The notes beneath the pieces were generated by a model, which was given only the letters and a program-made list of their open reading frames with translations, had not been told where the DNA came from and ran no database searches. The translations under genes were made by a program, and so were the position numbers. Shown here piece after piece: positions 20,035 to 28,962 of a stretch of 64,000 nucleotides of DNA; within the stretch, counting starts at the first letter, position 1; the number at the start of each line of letters is the position of its first letter. This DNA comes from Azonexus sp. R2A61 (lineage in GTDB: Bacteria > Pseudomonadota > Gammaproteobacteria > Burkholderiales > Rhodocyclaceae): NCBI RefSeq assembly GCF_021401135.1, contig NZ_JACBFO010000002.1, positions 310,001 through 374,000 of the forward strand, given 5' to 3'.

Positions 20035-21066
20035 TCAAACCGGCAAACCCCTTTCGCGAGCCATGGTGATGGCGGTGTCTTCGATCATGTCTTCCTGTCC
20101 GCCGACCATGCCGCGGCGGCCGAGCTCGACGAGAATCTCGCGGGCCGGCACGCCGTACTTGACGGCGGCGCGCTTGGCGAACAGCAGGAAGGAGCCATAG
20201 ACGCCGGCATAGCCCAGCGTCAGCGCGTCGCGGTCGATGCGGATCGGGAAATCCATCATCGGCACGACCAGGTCTTCGGCGACGTCGGTGATCTTGGCGA
20301 CGTCGACGCCGGTCTGGATGCCCATCAGGCTGCACACCGCGACCAGCACTTCCATCGGCGTGTTGCCGGCACCGGCGCCCAGGCCGGCGGCGGCCGCGTC
20401 GATGCGGTTGGCGCCGACTTCGATGGCGGCGATGGAGTTGGCGACGCCCATGGCCAGGTTGTGGTGGCCATGGAAGCCCAGTTCGGTTTCCGGCTTCAGT
20501 GCGGCGCGTACGGCGCCCAGGCGGGCCTTGACGCCTTCCGGCAGCAGGTGGCCGGCCGAGTCGGTGACGTAGATGCAGTTGGCGCCGTAGCCTTCCATCA
20601 GCTTGGCTTGCTGCACCAGACCTTCCGGGCTGTTCATGTGGCTCATCATCAGGAAGCCGACGGTGTCCATCTCGAGTTTGCGGGCCAGCGTGATGTGCTG
20701 CTCGGAGACGTCGGCTTCGGTACAGTGGGTGGCGACGCGGATGGTGTTGACGCCCAGGTCGCGCGCCATCTTCAGGTGGTCGACGGTGCCGATGCCGGGC
20801 AGCAGCAGTGCCGAGACCTTGGCCTGTTTCATCTTGGGGATGACGGTGCCGAGATATTCCTCGTCGGTGTGGGCCGGGAAACCGTAGTTCACCGAGGAGC
20901 CGCCCAGGCCGTCGCCGTGCGTGACTTCGATCAGCGGCACGCCGGCGGCATCGAGGCCGCTGGCGATGGCGACCATCTGGTCCAGCGTCATCTGGTGGCG
21001 CTTCGGGTGCATGCCGTCGCGCAGGGTCATGTCGTGGAGGGTGATTTGTTTGCCTTGCAGGGTCAT
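20035..21066 (-). CDS. mhpE: 4-hydroxy-2-oxovalerate aldolase (MhpE)
   Basis: A 343-residue class II aldolase of the DmpG/MhpE family that splits 4-hydroxy-2-oxopentanoate into pyruvate and acetaldehyde. The N-terminal [12 protein letters not shown] motif carries the catalytic Arg and metal-binding Asp, and [12 protein letters not shown] supplies the metal-binding His pair. The family channels acetaldehyde directly to the partner dehydrogenase MhpF, encoded 16 bases upstream. The length matches the family. Confidence 0.95.
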   Translation of the reverse strand: MTLQGKQITLHDMTLRDGMHPKRHQMTLDQMVAIASGLDAAGVPLIEVTHGDGLGGSSVNYGFPAHTDEEYLGTVIPKMKQAKVSALLLPGIGTVDHLKMARDLGVNTIRVATHCTEADVSEQHITLARKLEMDTVGFLMMSHMNSPEGLVQQAKLMEGYGANCIYVTDSAGHLLPEGVKARLGAVRAALKPETELGFHGHHNLAMGVANSIAAIEVGANRIDAAAAGLGAGAGNTPMEVLVAVCSLMGIQTGVDVAKITDVAEDLVVPMMDFPIRIDRDALTLGYAGVYGSFLLFAKRAAVKYGVPAREILVELGRRGMVGGQEDMIEDTAITMARERGLPV

Positions 21067-21082
21067 GTCTTCTCTCCTTGTC

Positions 21083-22012
21083 TCAGGCGGCCACGGGCTG
21101 CAGCGTCAGCTCGCCCTTGAGGATGGCTGCGGCGAACATCTCGGCGGTGCGGGCACCGGCGGCGGTCATGATGTCGAGGTTGCCGGCGTAGGTCGGCAGG
21201 AAGTCGCCGAGCCCCTGCACTTCGAGGAAGACGGAGACGCGGTTGCCGTCGAAGACCGGGCCGTTGACCAGGCGATAGCCGGGCACGTACTTCTGGACTT
21301 CCTTGATCATGGCGTGGATGGATTCGGTGATTTTTGCCTGATCCGGGGTGTCGACCGTCAGACAGTGCACGGTGTCGCGCATGATCAGCGGCGGTTCGGC
21401 CGGGTTGATGATGATGATGGCCTTGCCCTTGGCGGCGCCGCCGACCTTTTCCACTGCACCGGCGGTGGTGCGGGTGAATTCGTCGATGTTCTTGCGGGTG
21501 CCGGGACCGGCGGACTTGCTGGACACCGTGGCGACGATTTCGCCGTAGGCGACCTTCTGGACGCGGGAGACGGCGGCGACCATCGGGATGGTGGCCTGGC
21601 CGCCGCAGGTGACCATGTTGACGTTCATTTCGCGCTGGCCGACGTGCTGGGCGAGGTTCACCGGCGGCACGCAGTAGGGACCGATGGCGGCGGGCGTCAG
21701 GTCGATCATCAGCACGCCCAGTTCATTCAACTTGCGGCTGTTCTCGGCGTGCACGTAGGCGCTGGTCGCGTCGAAGGCGATCTGGATGTTGTCTGCCTTG
21801 ACGTGCGGCAGCAGGCCATCGACGCCACCGGCGGTGACTTTGAGGCCCAGCTCGGCGGCCCGCTTGAGGCCTTCCGATTCCGGGTCGATGCCGACCATCC
21901 AGGCCGGCTCCAAAAAGGGGCTGCGCTTCAACTTGTACAAAAGGTCCGTGCCAATGTTGCCGGGACCGATCAGCGCGCATTTGATCTTGTTGGTCATTTC
22001 GTTCTCTGTCAT
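21083..22012 (-). CDS. mhpF: Acetaldehyde dehydrogenase, acetylating (MhpF)
   Basis: A 309-residue enzyme that oxidises acetaldehyde with NAD+ and CoA to acetyl-CoA, in complex with MhpE. It has the N-terminal dinucleotide-binding segment [15 protein letters not shown] and the catalytic Cys in [10 protein letters not shown]. The start may be the ATG at 22012 or the second Met five codons later (MTNKIK). It lies 13 bases after mhpD. Confidence 0.95.
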   Translation of the reverse strand: MTENEMTNKIKCALIGPGNIGTDLLYKLKRSPFLEPAWMVGIDPESEGLKRAAELGLKVTAGGVDGLLPHVKADNIQIAFDATSAYVHAENSRKLNELGVLMIDLTPAAIGPYCVPPVNLAQHVGQREMNVNMVTCGGQATIPMVAAVSRVQKVAYGEIVATVSSKSAGPGTRKNIDEFTRTTAGAVEKVGGAAKGKAIIIINPAEPPLIMRDTVHCLTVDTPDQAKITESIHAMIKEVQKYVPGYRLVNGPVFDGNRVSVFLEVQGLGDFLPTYAGNLDIMTAAGARTAEMFAAAILKGELTLQPVAA

Positions 22013-22025
22013 GAGTTGGTGTTAT

Positions 22026-22811
22026 TCAGGCGAACAGGGCGCACACCGTGCCCAGTCCATCGATGGCGACGTCGAAACGTTGTCCGGCACTGACGGTGAC
22101 CATCGGCCCGAGGGCGCCGGTCAGCACGATGTCGCCGGCCAGCAGCGGGCGGCCGCAACGGACCATCACGTCGGCCAGCCAGACCGCCGCGTTGAGCGGA
22201 CTGCCCAGGCAGGCGCGGCCGTTGCCGGCGGACACCACGGCGTCGCCGGATTTCATTTCCATCGCGCAGTTGGCGACGTCGAAATCGCTCAGCCGACGCG
22301 GCCGGCTGCCGAGCACGAACAGGCCGCTGGAGGCGTTGTCGGCGACGGTGTCGACGAATTTGATGTTCCAGGACGCGATCCGGCTATCGACGATCTCGAC
22401 CGCCGGCAGCGCATACTCGGTCGCCCGCAGCAGGTCGGCGTAGGTGTGGCGCTCCTGCGTCAGGTCGCGGCCGATGACCAGCGCGATCTCGGCTTCGACC
22501 TTGGGCTGGATCAGGCGCCCGAGGGCGACCGGCTCGCCGTCGCCGACCGCCATGTCGGCGAACAGCATGCCGAAGTCCGGCTGGTCGACGCCCAACTGCT
22601 TCTGCACGGCCAGCGAGGTCAGGCCGATCTTGCGGCCGACCAGCCGCCGCCCTTCGGACAGCCACTGATAGGTGTTGGCTTCCTGGATCGCGTAGGCAGT
22701 ATCGACATCCGTCGCCGCCAGGCGGTCGCGCAACGGGGCGACGACCTGCCCCGTGTCGTGGGCGCCGCGCAATTGCGCGGCGGCCGCTTCGATCGTCAGT
22801 TGATCCGCCAT
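22026..22811 (-). CDS. mhpD: 2-oxopent-4-enoate (2-keto-4-pentenoate) hydratase (MhpD)
   Basis: A 261-residue hydratase of the MhpD/DmpE family that adds water to 2-hydroxypentadienoate to give 4-hydroxy-2-oxopentanoate. Family segments include GRKIGLTS, the PKVEAEIALVIG metal-binding region and LTGALGPMV near the C-terminus. The ATG at 22809-22811 overlaps the binding-protein stop by one base; the open frame continues further upstream but is then in shadow of the previous gene. Confidence 0.93.
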   Translation of the reverse strand: MADQLTIEAAAAQLRGAHDTGQVVAPLRDRLAATDVDTAYAIQEANTYQWLSEGRRLVGRKIGLTSLAVQKQLGVDQPDFGMLFADMAVGDGEPVALGRLIQPKVEAEIALVIGRDLTQERHTYADLLRATEYALPAVEIVDSRIASWNIKFVDTVADNASSGLFVLGSRPRRLSDFDVANCAMEMKSGDAVVSAGNGRACLGSPLNAAVWLADVMVRCGRPLLAGDIVLTGALGPMVTVSAGQRFDVAIDGLGTVCALFA

Positions 22812-23938
22812 CACTTGACCAGCGTCCAGCGGTTGTTCTCGACCTTGATCAGCACGATGGCGGCCGGATCGTAGCCGGCGTGATCGGCTGCGCCCATGGT
22901 GTAGACGCCGTTGCTGCCGACCAGCTTGCTGGTCTGTTCGATACCGTCGCGCAGCGCGGCACGGAATTCCGGGGTGCCCGGCTTGTGCTTCTTGGCCAGC
23001 GCCGCCTCGATGCCGTGACGGGCCAGCAGCCAGGCGTCCCACGAAGCACCGGCGAAGGTGGAGCGGGAATCCGGACCGTTCTTGGCTTCCAGTTCCTTGA
23101 CGAAAGCGACGCCGGCCTTCTTGGTCGGATGGCTGTCCGGCAGTTGCTCGGCCACCAGCACCGGGCCGACCGGGATCAGCGCGCCCTCGACGAACTTGCC
23201 GCCGACCCGCAGGAATTCCTTGCTGGTCACGCCGTGCGACTGGTAGATGCGGCCCTTGTAGCCACGCTCGCGCAGCGTGATCTGCGGCATCGCGGCCGGC
23301 GTGCCGGAAGCGCCGACGAACACGACGTCGGGCTTGGCGGCCATGACCTTCAGCACCTGCGCCTGCACCGACGGATCGGCGCGGCCGTAGCGCTCGGTCG
23401 CGACGATCTTCAGCTTGCCTTCGCCGGCCTTGGTCAGCGCCTTCAGCAGCAGTTCGCCCCAGGAGTCGGAAAAGCCGATGAAGCCGACCGTCTTGGCGCC
23501 GTTCTCCAGCATGTCGGCAACCACGCGGTTGACCATCAGGTCGGCCGAGGGCTCGGAACGGAAGATGAACTGGCGCTTGTCGCCGGAGACGTCGAGCGGC
23601 GCCACGGAGACCATCGGCGTCTTCTCGCCGTTGGCCACGTCGGCGATGGCCATCGCGGTGCTGATCAGGTTGGGGCCGAGGATGACGTCCACCTTGTCCT
23701 CGGAGATCAGCTTGCGGGCGTTCTTCACGGCGTTGGTCGGATCGGTGCCGTCGTCGAGCACGATGTAATTGACCTTTTCCTTGCCGACGGTGGCCGGGAA
23801 CAGCGCCACGGCCTTCTTGGTCTCGGCACCCAGCGCGGCGGCCGGGCCGGTCAGCGAGGCGATCACACCGACGTTGATGTCGGCCAGCGCCGGCATGGCG
23901 ATCAGGGTGGCACCGGTCAGGGCAAGCAATTTCTTCAT
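22811..23938 (-). CDS. Liv-type periplasmic binding protein, probably for an aromatic acid
   Basis: A 375-residue periplasmic binding protein of the LivK/HAAT class. The signal peptide MKKLLALTGATLIAMPALA precedes DINVGVIASLTGPAAALGAE, the usual start of the mature domain. The gene is inserted between the flavin reductase and mhpD, so it belongs to the mhp operon, while its permeases and ATPases follow behind mhpE. This placement favours an aromatic acid as ligand over an amino acid, but the ligand is not shown by sequence. Confidence 0.88.
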   Translation of the reverse strand: MKKLLALTGATLIAMPALADINVGVIASLTGPAAALGAETKKAVALFPATVGKEKVNYIVLDDGTDPTNAVKNARKLISEDKVDVILGPNLISTAMAIADVANGEKTPMVSVAPLDVSGDKRQFIFRSEPSADLMVNRVVADMLENGAKTVGFIGFSDSWGELLLKALTKAGEGKLKIVATERYGRADPSVQAQVLKVMAAKPDVVFVGASGTPAAMPQITLRERGYKGRIYQSHGVTSKEFLRVGGKFVEGALIPVGPVLVAEQLPDSHPTKKAGVAFVKELEAKNGPDSRSTFAGASWDAWLLARHGIEAALAKKHKPGTPEFRAALRDGIEQTSKLVGSNGVYTMGAADHAGYDPAAIVLIKVENNRWTLVK

Positions 23939-23979
23939 TCTTTGTCTCCTTGTTTTGTGGATATGGGAAAAACCGGGTC

Positions 23980-24531
23980 TTACTGGGGAATGCTGCGGAA
24001 ACCGCCGTTCAGGTAGATCAGCGCCTCGCCGTCCTTGCGCTCGCGTACGGCCAGCACTTCGCACAGGAAAGCGTTATGGGTGCTTTCGTCGAAGACCTTG
24101 ATCACGCGGCAATCGAAACTGCTCAGGGCGGCATCGAGCACCGGCGCGCCGGTCGCCGCCTCGGACCAGACACCGTAACCGAAGCGGGCATCGCCATGCA
24201 CCTCCTTGATCATGCCGGCGAAGGCTTTGGCGACCTCCTCCTGCTCGCTGGCCAGGACATTGACGCACAGGGCGCCGCTGTCGAGGACGATCTGGTTGGC
24301 GACGACGTTCTTGTTGACGAACACCACCAGGCGCGGCGGATCGGCGGTCACCGAGCAGACCGCCGTGGCGGTCAGCCCGGCGCGCTGCTCGCCGGCGCGC
24401 GCGGTGATGATGGATACGCTGGCGGCGAAATGCCGCATACCGTTGCGGTGCTCGTCGGCGCCGACCGCCGGCAGCCCGGCCAGACGCTCATTGGGCCGCC
24501 AGTCGAGGCGCTGGTTGATCCTGTCGTTCAT
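23980..24531 (-). CDS. Flavin reductase (FMN-binding split barrel), monooxygenase partner
   Basis: A 183-residue HpaC/HsaB-type flavin reductase. Typical segments are MRHFAASVSIITAR, AGLTATAVCSVTADPPRLVVFVNKN and CVNVLASEQEEVAKAFAG. Such enzymes use NAD(P)H to reduce free FMN or FAD, which then diffuses to an oxygenase. The gene begins 14 bases behind the acyl-CoA-dehydrogenase-fold monooxygenase, so the two very probably form a two-component hydroxylase. The N-terminal ~25 residues (MNDRINQRLDWRPNERL) precede the core fold. Confidence 0.88.
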   Translation of the reverse strand: MNDRINQRLDWRPNERLAGLPAVGADEHRNGMRHFAASVSIITARAGEQRAGLTATAVCSVTADPPRLVVFVNKNVVANQIVLDSGALCVNVLASEQEEVAKAFAGMIKEVHGDARFGYGVWSEAATGAPVLDAALSSFDCRVIKVFDESTHNAFLCEVLAVRERKDGEALIYLNGGFRSIPQ

Positions 24532-24545
24532 CGCGCGCTCCCGGC

Positions 24546-25763
24546 TCAGACCTGCCCCGGCTTGGCGCCGAAGGGGTTGGGTTGCGGTAGCGGATTGCCC
24601 AGCAGATGGCCGCCGAGCAGATCGCCGATGTTGTCCTGGTTCTGCGTGATGTGGTTGGCGCCGACCAGGATGTCGCGCATCTGGCGCTGCATCGGGCAGT
24701 TCATCCAGATGCCGCGGGTCGAGGTCTTCTTGAAGATCATGTGCGCGGCCTCGAAGCACTCGCCGCCGGTGAACTGGTTGGTCGCGAAGTGGCGGACGCG
24801 GATGTCGAGCGGCACCAGCTCGCCGCGCGAAGCGTAGGCCCAGGCTTCGTCGGTATTGCTCAGTACGCGCGAGGCGGCGCCGACGATCTTGGCGTAGGCT
24901 TCGCCCAGCCGGCCCTTGATGAAGGGATCGTTGACCGCCGCACCGACCGCCTGGTTGATGTTCTGGCGCGGCACCATGTGCTCGACGTAGAGATCGACCA
25001 TGCCGCGCGCCATGCCGATGATCACCGACGAGACGGCAGCGTAGAAGACGTAGAAGAAAGGCATCTTGTAGAGGTTCTCGACGCCGCCGTGCGATTCCTC
25101 GCCGTAGGCACCGATGGCGTGGCTGCGGTAGGCCGGCACGAACACTTCCTTGACGATCAGCTTCTTCGAACCGGTACCGGCCAGGCCGACGACGAACCAG
25201 TCGTCGACGATCTCGAAATCGCTGCGCTGGATCCAGAAGGAACGGAACACCAGTTCGCCGCCCTCCTCGACCCGGCCGCCGACGAAGGCGCCGCCGGCCG
25301 CATGGTCGCAGCCGGACGAGGTCAGCCATTCGCCGTTCAGCACGTAACCGCCCTCGACCGCCTTGACGGTACCGAAAGGCGCGTAGGACGAGGACACCAG
25401 CTTGCCGTTGTCCGCCCCCCACAGTTCGTCGCCGACCTGCGTCGGCAAGAGACCCACTTCGAAGGGATGGACGCCGAGCACCATGACGTTCCAGGCGCTG
25501 GACGGGCAGCCGCGGGCCAGCTCCATCAGCACGCGGTTGAGCACGTTCGGCGACATTTCGTAGCCACCCCAGCGCTTCGGCTGCAGGATGCGGAAGAAAC
25601 CGGCCTCGTGGAAAGCCTGGATGGTCTCCTTCGACACCATGCGGTTGCGCTCGCATGCCTCGGCGCGTTCGCGCAGCAGCGGGATCAGCGCCTGGGCGCG
25701 GCGAACGATTTCTTCTTCGGTCGGGATGTCGACCGCAATGTTTTCCATCTTGCTCATTTGCAA
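24546..25763 (-). CDS. Two-component flavin-dependent monooxygenase, oxygenase subunit (acyl-CoA dehydrogenase fold)
   Basis: A 405-residue protein of the acyl-CoA-dehydrogenase-like group D flavin monooxygenases (HsaA/HpaB type). It has an N-terminal helical domain (GFFRILQPKRWGGYE, ARGCPSSAWNVMVLGVHPFE), a middle beta domain (GGYVLNGEWLTSSGCDHA) and a C-terminal helical domain ending in a conserved MRDILVGANHITQNQDN segment. Relatives hydroxylate phenols ortho to the OH using reduced flavin from a partner reductase, which is the next gene. It sits between mhpB and the reductase, exactly where a hydroxylase making the catechol for MhpB is needed; no MhpA-type hydroxylase is in the window. 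The natural substrate (e.g. 3-hydroxyphenylpropionate) is inferred. Confidence 0.85.
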   Translation of the reverse strand: MQMSKMENIAVDIPTEEEIVRRAQALIPLLRERAEACERNRMVSKETIQAFHEAGFFRILQPKRWGGYEMSPNVLNRVLMELARGCPSSAWNVMVLGVHPFEVGLLPTQVGDELWGADNGKLVSSSYAPFGTVKAVEGGYVLNGEWLTSSGCDHAAGGAFVGGRVEEGGELVFRSFWIQRSDFEIVDDWFVVGLAGTGSKKLIVKEVFVPAYRSHAIGAYGEESHGGVENLYKMPFFYVFYAAVSSVIIGMARGMVDLYVEHMVPRQNINQAVGAAVNDPFIKGRLGEAYAKIVGAASRVLSNTDEAWAYASRGELVPLDIRVRHFATNQFTGGECFEAAHMIFKKTSTRGIWMNCPMQRQMRDILVGANHITQNQDNIGDLLGGHLLGNPLPQPNPFGAKPGQV

Positions 25764-25781
25764 CTCCTCAATCTGTCGTGT

Positions 25782-26723
25782 TTAGCGGCCGTCGGCGCTG
25801 AGTACGCCGTAACCGGCAATCCATTCGTTGATCGGACGGTAGTAATCGCGCCGTGCCGTGTAGCCGTCACCGGCCGCCCGCAGGGCGGCGAAGGCGGCGA
25901 CCCAGGTGCGGATTTCGTGCGTCGAGCGCCCGGCCGCCTTGGAGATTTCCTCGATGTCGAACTGGTCGACCTCTTCCAGACGGGCGTCGATCAACTGCTG
26001 CATGAAGGCTGCGTCCCAGGCCGGATTGAGCGGCGTCAGGCCGCATTCCGGCGTACCGAACACCTGGCCGGTGGCAATCGTCCGCGCCTGGCGGGCCGCA
26101 CGGAATTCCGGCGTCGGATTGCGGCCGGCGATCAGGAAGTTGGCGATCTCGTCCGGCGCGCCCTTCAACAGCGGCACGGGCGGTTCGTGCGACAGGCCGC
26201 CGGTACCGAGGATCAGCACGCGCTTGCCGAGGCCGGCGATGAAGCTGCCGACGGCTTCGCCGAGCTTGCGCACCCGGCGGTAGGGGCCGAAGGGCGGCGC
26301 CACCGAATTGATGATGATGGGAATCACCGGGTAGCGGGTCAGGCTGCCGGTCATTTCCTCCAGCGTCTGCGTGCAGCCGTGGTCGACCTGCAGACGATGG
26401 GAAATGGCGATATCGACGTCGCTGGCCAGGATGTGCCTGGCCATGTCCAGCGCCAGATCCTTGTCCACCGACAGCGGCCCGGCCAGGCTGGTGTAGTCGC
26501 CGACGCCCTCGGCCGCCGTGGCGATCACGAAGGGCGGCATCAGGTCGTAGAACAGGCCGTTGTAGTGGTCCGGCGCGAACAACACAATCAGTTCCGGATC
26601 GAAGGCTTCGACCTCGGCACGCGAACGGGCGATCACCGCGTCCACCTCGGCCACCACATCGGCACCGGGATCGTTCAGGCCGCGTAGCGGCGTGTGCGAC
26701 AGGCACTTCAGTTTGATGCTCAT
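25782..26723 (-). CDS. mhpB: 2,3-dihydroxyphenylpropionate 1,2-dioxygenase (MhpB)
   Basis: A 313-residue class III extradiol dioxygenase, nearly the same length as E. coli MhpB and strongly similar along its length. Typical segments are LKCLSHTPL, LIVLFAPDHYNGLFYDLMPPF, LQVDHGCTQTLE, LILGTGGLSHEPPVP and STHEIRTWVAAFAA. The catalytic and iron-ligand His residues in SHTP, DHY, VDHG and LSHEPP are all kept. It opens the ring of 2,3-dihydroxyphenylpropionate between carbons 1 and 2. It is the first gene of the minus-strand operon, with GAGGAG as ribosome binding site. Confidence 0.95.
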   Translation of the reverse strand: MSIKLKCLSHTPLRGLNDPGADVVAEVDAVIARSRAEVEAFDPELIVLFAPDHYNGLFYDLMPPFVIATAAEGVGDYTSLAGPLSVDKDLALDMARHILASDVDIAISHRLQVDHGCTQTLEEMTGSLTRYPVIPIIINSVAPPFGPYRRVRKLGEAVGSFIAGLGKRVLILGTGGLSHEPPVPLLKGAPDEIANFLIAGRNPTPEFRAARQARTIATGQVFGTPECGLTPLNPAWDAAFMQQLIDARLEEVDQFDIEEISKAAGRSTHEIRTWVAAFAALRAAGDGYTARRDYYRPINEWIAGYGVLSADGR

Positions 26724-26841
26724 AGAAACTCCTCAAGCTGTCTTTGAACGGGCAAGCCCGCTGCTGCAAAAAGGACGAAGCCGAGAAGGAGTTGTCCCCT
26801 CCGGATTGGGTCTCCACGCCTCGTTTTTCTTGTGTGAGGCG

Positions 26842-26870
26842 ATTCTAGGGAGGGGGCGGCACAGGTCGAA
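26842..26870 (-). promoter_or_regulatory. Predicted activator-dependent promoter of the mhp operon
   Basis: On the minus strand TAGAAT (26842-26847) resembles a -10 element. The hexamer 17 bases upstream (TTCGAC, 26865-26870) is a poor -35, as expected for a promoter that needs an activator. The implied start near 26835 lies 58 bases from the centre of the predicted MhpR site, the same distance I recall for the E. coli mhp promoter. Confidence 0.5.
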
Positions 26871-26884
26871 ATTTATTTGCCAGT

Positions 26885-26901
26885 TGTGCACAATATGCAC
26901 A
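26885..26901. promoter_or_regulatory. Predicted MhpR operator
   Basis: GTGCAC-AAT-ATGCAC (26886-26900) within TGTGCACAATATGCACA has the same layout as the E. coli MhpR operator (GTGCAC-CTG-GTGCAC): two half sites with a three-base spacer. It lies in the 211-bp region between the divergent mhpB and mhpR genes, 34 bases upstream of the mhpR start, so it could also mediate autoregulation. Confidence 0.65.
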
Positions 26902-26934
26902 ATACTGTTTACATTGAACTTTCAAGGAGTCGCC

Positions 26935-27747
26935 ATGCGACCGTCCCGCGGCGCCAGTTACACCCATGTGCAAGGTCTGAGCCGCGGCCTGGCTTTGTTG
27001 CACGCGCTCAACCGCGCGCCCAAGGGTTGGGCGCGGATCGCCGAACTGAGCGCCGAAACCGGCCTGCACCGGACCACCGTCCGCCGCCTGCTGGAAACAC
27101 TGCAGGATGAAGGCTACGTGCGGCGTTCGGCGTCCGACGACAGCTATCGACTGAACCACAAGATCCGCCAGTTGAGCGATGGCTTTACCGACGACGAATG
27201 GATCTCGGAAATCGCCAATCCGGTGCTCGGCGAACTGCTGAAGAAACTGGTCTGGCCGTCCGATCTGTGCACGCTGGACGGCGACTGCATGCTGGTGCGC
27301 GAAACGACCCACCGTTTCAGCCCGCTGTCCTTCCACCGGGCGATGATCCGCCAGCGCATGCCGATCCTGTTCACCAGCGCCGGCCGCGCCTGGCTGGCCT
27401 TTTGTCCGGACGAGGAAAGGCAGCAGGTGCTCAACCTGATCCGCCAGGGCAACGATGAGCAGGCGGCATTCGCCCGCAACGAGAAGCTGATCGACAGCCT
27501 GATCGACAAGGTGCGCGCCCAGGGCTACGCCAGCAACGACGGCGAATGGCGCAGCCAGGAAAGAATTTCCGCACTGGCCGTACCGATCTTCAACCAGGAC
27601 AAGGCGATCGCCGCGGTCAACGTGGTTTTCCTGCGCAAAGCCCTGGGCGTCGGCGAGGCCGCCCGGCAATTCGTCCCCGAACTGCAGGCGGCGGCCGAGA
27701 GGATACGGCAGACGCTGGCCGTCTGGGGAACGGCGCCGGCCGCCTGA
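26935..27747 (+). CDS. mhpR: IclR-family transcriptional activator MhpR
   Basis: A 270-residue IclR-type regulator strongly similar to E. coli MhpR, which activates the mhp genes in response to 3-hydroxyphenylpropionate. The winged helix (about 15-80) contains LSAETGLHRTTVRRLLETLQDEGYVRRS, nearly identical to the MhpR recognition region. The effector domain follows, with RETTHRFSPLSFHRAMI and the SIAVP-like ALAVPIFNQ segment. The ATG at 26935 is preceded by AAGGAG. It is transcribed divergently from mhpB. Confidence 0.92.
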   Translation: MRPSRGASYTHVQGLSRGLALLHALNRAPKGWARIAELSAETGLHRTTVRRLLETLQDEGYVRRSASDDSYRLNHKIRQLSDGFTDDEWISEIANPVLGELLKKLVWPSDLCTLDGDCMLVRETTHRFSPLSFHRAMIRQRMPILFTSAGRAWLAFCPDEERQQVLNLIRQGNDEQAAFARNEKLIDSLIDKVRAQGYASNDGEWRSQERISALAVPIFNQDKAIAAVNVVFLRKALGVGEAARQFVPELQAAAERIRQTLAVWGTAPAA

Positions 27748-27756
27748 GCGCCCATG

Positions 27757-27794
27757 AAAAAAGGCGCGCCGGCCAGGGGGAAGCCGGACGCGCC
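27757..27794 (-). terminator. Intrinsic terminator of the nap operon
   Basis: A GC-rich inverted repeat (GGCGCGCCGGC ... GCCGGACGCGCC, one bulged base; 27763-27794) is followed on the minus strand by six T (27757-27762). It lies between the convergent ends of mhpR and napC. Confidence 0.75.
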
Positions 27795-27815
27795 GAAAGG
27801 TCTGGAACGCGGGTA

Positions 27816-28475
27816 CTAGTCTTTCTTGTCGGCTGCCGTCGGGGGATGGAAGATTTGCGGCGGCGCGCCTTCTTCGTTGATTGCACCGATCGACTGGTTC
27901 ACCTCCGGCAGCTTGTGGGCGATGCCCTTGTGGCAGTCGATGCAGGTCTGCCCCTTGTCGAAGGCCGCCTGGTGGGTGGCCGAGGCGCGGCGGCCCTGGA
28001 TGCCGTAGTCGAAGTATTCGAAGTTGTGGCAGTTGCGGCATTCGCGCGAATCGGTGCGCTTCATCCGTTCCCATTCGTGCTCGGCCAGCGTTAGGCGCTT
28101 GGCGTTGAATTTCTCGGGCGTGTCGATCGAGCCGAGGATCTTGTGCAGCACCTCGTTCGACGCCTGGATCTTGCGGATCATCTTCGGCACCCATTCCTTG
28201 GGCACGTGGCAGTCCGGGCAGGTGGCACGCACACCGGAACGGTTCGAGTAGTGGATGGTGTTCTGGTACTCCATGTACACGTTGTCCTTCATCTCGTGGC
28301 AGGAGATGCAGAAGGCTTCGCGGTTGGTCAGTTCGAGCACGGTGTTGAAACCGCCCCAGAAGATCACGCCGGCGGCGAACAGGCCGAGCGCGGAGACGAT
28401 GCCGATACCCTTGAGCCAGGCCCAGGCGCGTGCGGTCAACCCGCGCTTGCCGGCGTTTTTGTTGTCGTTTTCCAT
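27816..28475 (-). CDS. napC: NapC/NirT-type tetraheme cytochrome c
   Basis: A 219-residue membrane-anchored quinol dehydrogenase that passes electrons from the quinol pool to NapB/NapA. One N-terminal membrane helix (about 20-45, [18 protein letters not shown]) leads to a periplasmic domain with four heme motifs CISCH, CPDCH, CRNCH and CIDCH. The C-terminal tail is charged. It is the last gene of the operon. A copy of the TGCGGTCAAC word lies in its 5' coding part and another just upstream. Confidence 0.95.
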   Translation of the reverse strand: MENDNKNAGKRGLTARAWAWLKGIGIVSALGLFAAGVIFWGGFNTVLELTNREAFCISCHEMKDNVYMEYQNTIHYSNRSGVRATCPDCHVPKEWVPKMIRKIQASNEVLHKILGSIDTPEKFNAKRLTLAEHEWERMKRTDSRECRNCHNFEYFDYGIQGRRASATHQAAFDKGQTCIDCHKGIAHKLPEVNQSIGAINEEGAPPQIFHPPTAADKKD

Positions 28476-28500
28476 GATTTTTCTCCGTTGACCGCAGGAA

Positions 28501-28962
28501 TCAGCGCATGCCCTGCGCCGGTTTGAACTGATTGCCGACCAGCGGCTTGGCGTCGACCTGCGGTACGTGGCATTGCTGGCAGAAATAGCGGCGCGGCGAG
28601 ATGTTCGACAGTTCCTGGCCGTCGCGCGTCTTGAAGTGGGTCAGCGAGACCTTGGTCGCACCGGTTTCCTTGTAGCGGTTCCAGGCGTGGCAATCCATGC
28701 ACTTGTTGTATTTCATGGTCACCGTGTAGCCATCGACCTTGTGCGGGATCAGCGGCGGCTGCTGCACGTAGTTGCGTTCGATCGGCGTGCTGTCCTTCAT
28801 GTTCTTGAAGGGATCGGCCGCTTCGGTTTCCGGCGCCTGGATGGCGGCGCCGCGCAGCGACTGCAGTCCGCCGTCGGCCGCCCGGACGGGCGACGCAAGC
28901 AGGCAGAGGACGGTAAGCGCCGCGCCCAGGGCGGCAGGGAACAGGCGGCTCGGGTTTTTCAT
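28501..28962 (-). CDS. napB: NapB, diheme cytochrome c subunit of periplasmic nitrate reductase
   Basis: A 153-residue exported protein with a signal peptide ([18 protein letters not shown]) and two heme motifs, CMDCH and CQQCH, spaced as in NapB. The segment [16 protein letters not shown] is characteristic of the family. It forms the NapAB complex in the periplasm. Its start overlaps the napH stop (ATGA). Confidence 0.95.
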   Translation of the reverse strand: MKNPSRLFPAALGAALTVLCLLASPVRAADGGLQSLRGAAIQAPETEAADPFKNMKDSTPIERNYVQQPPLIPHKVDGYTVTMKYNKCMDCHAWNRYKETGATKVSLTHFKTRDGQELSNISPRRYFCQQCHVPQVDAKPLVGNQFKPAQGMR

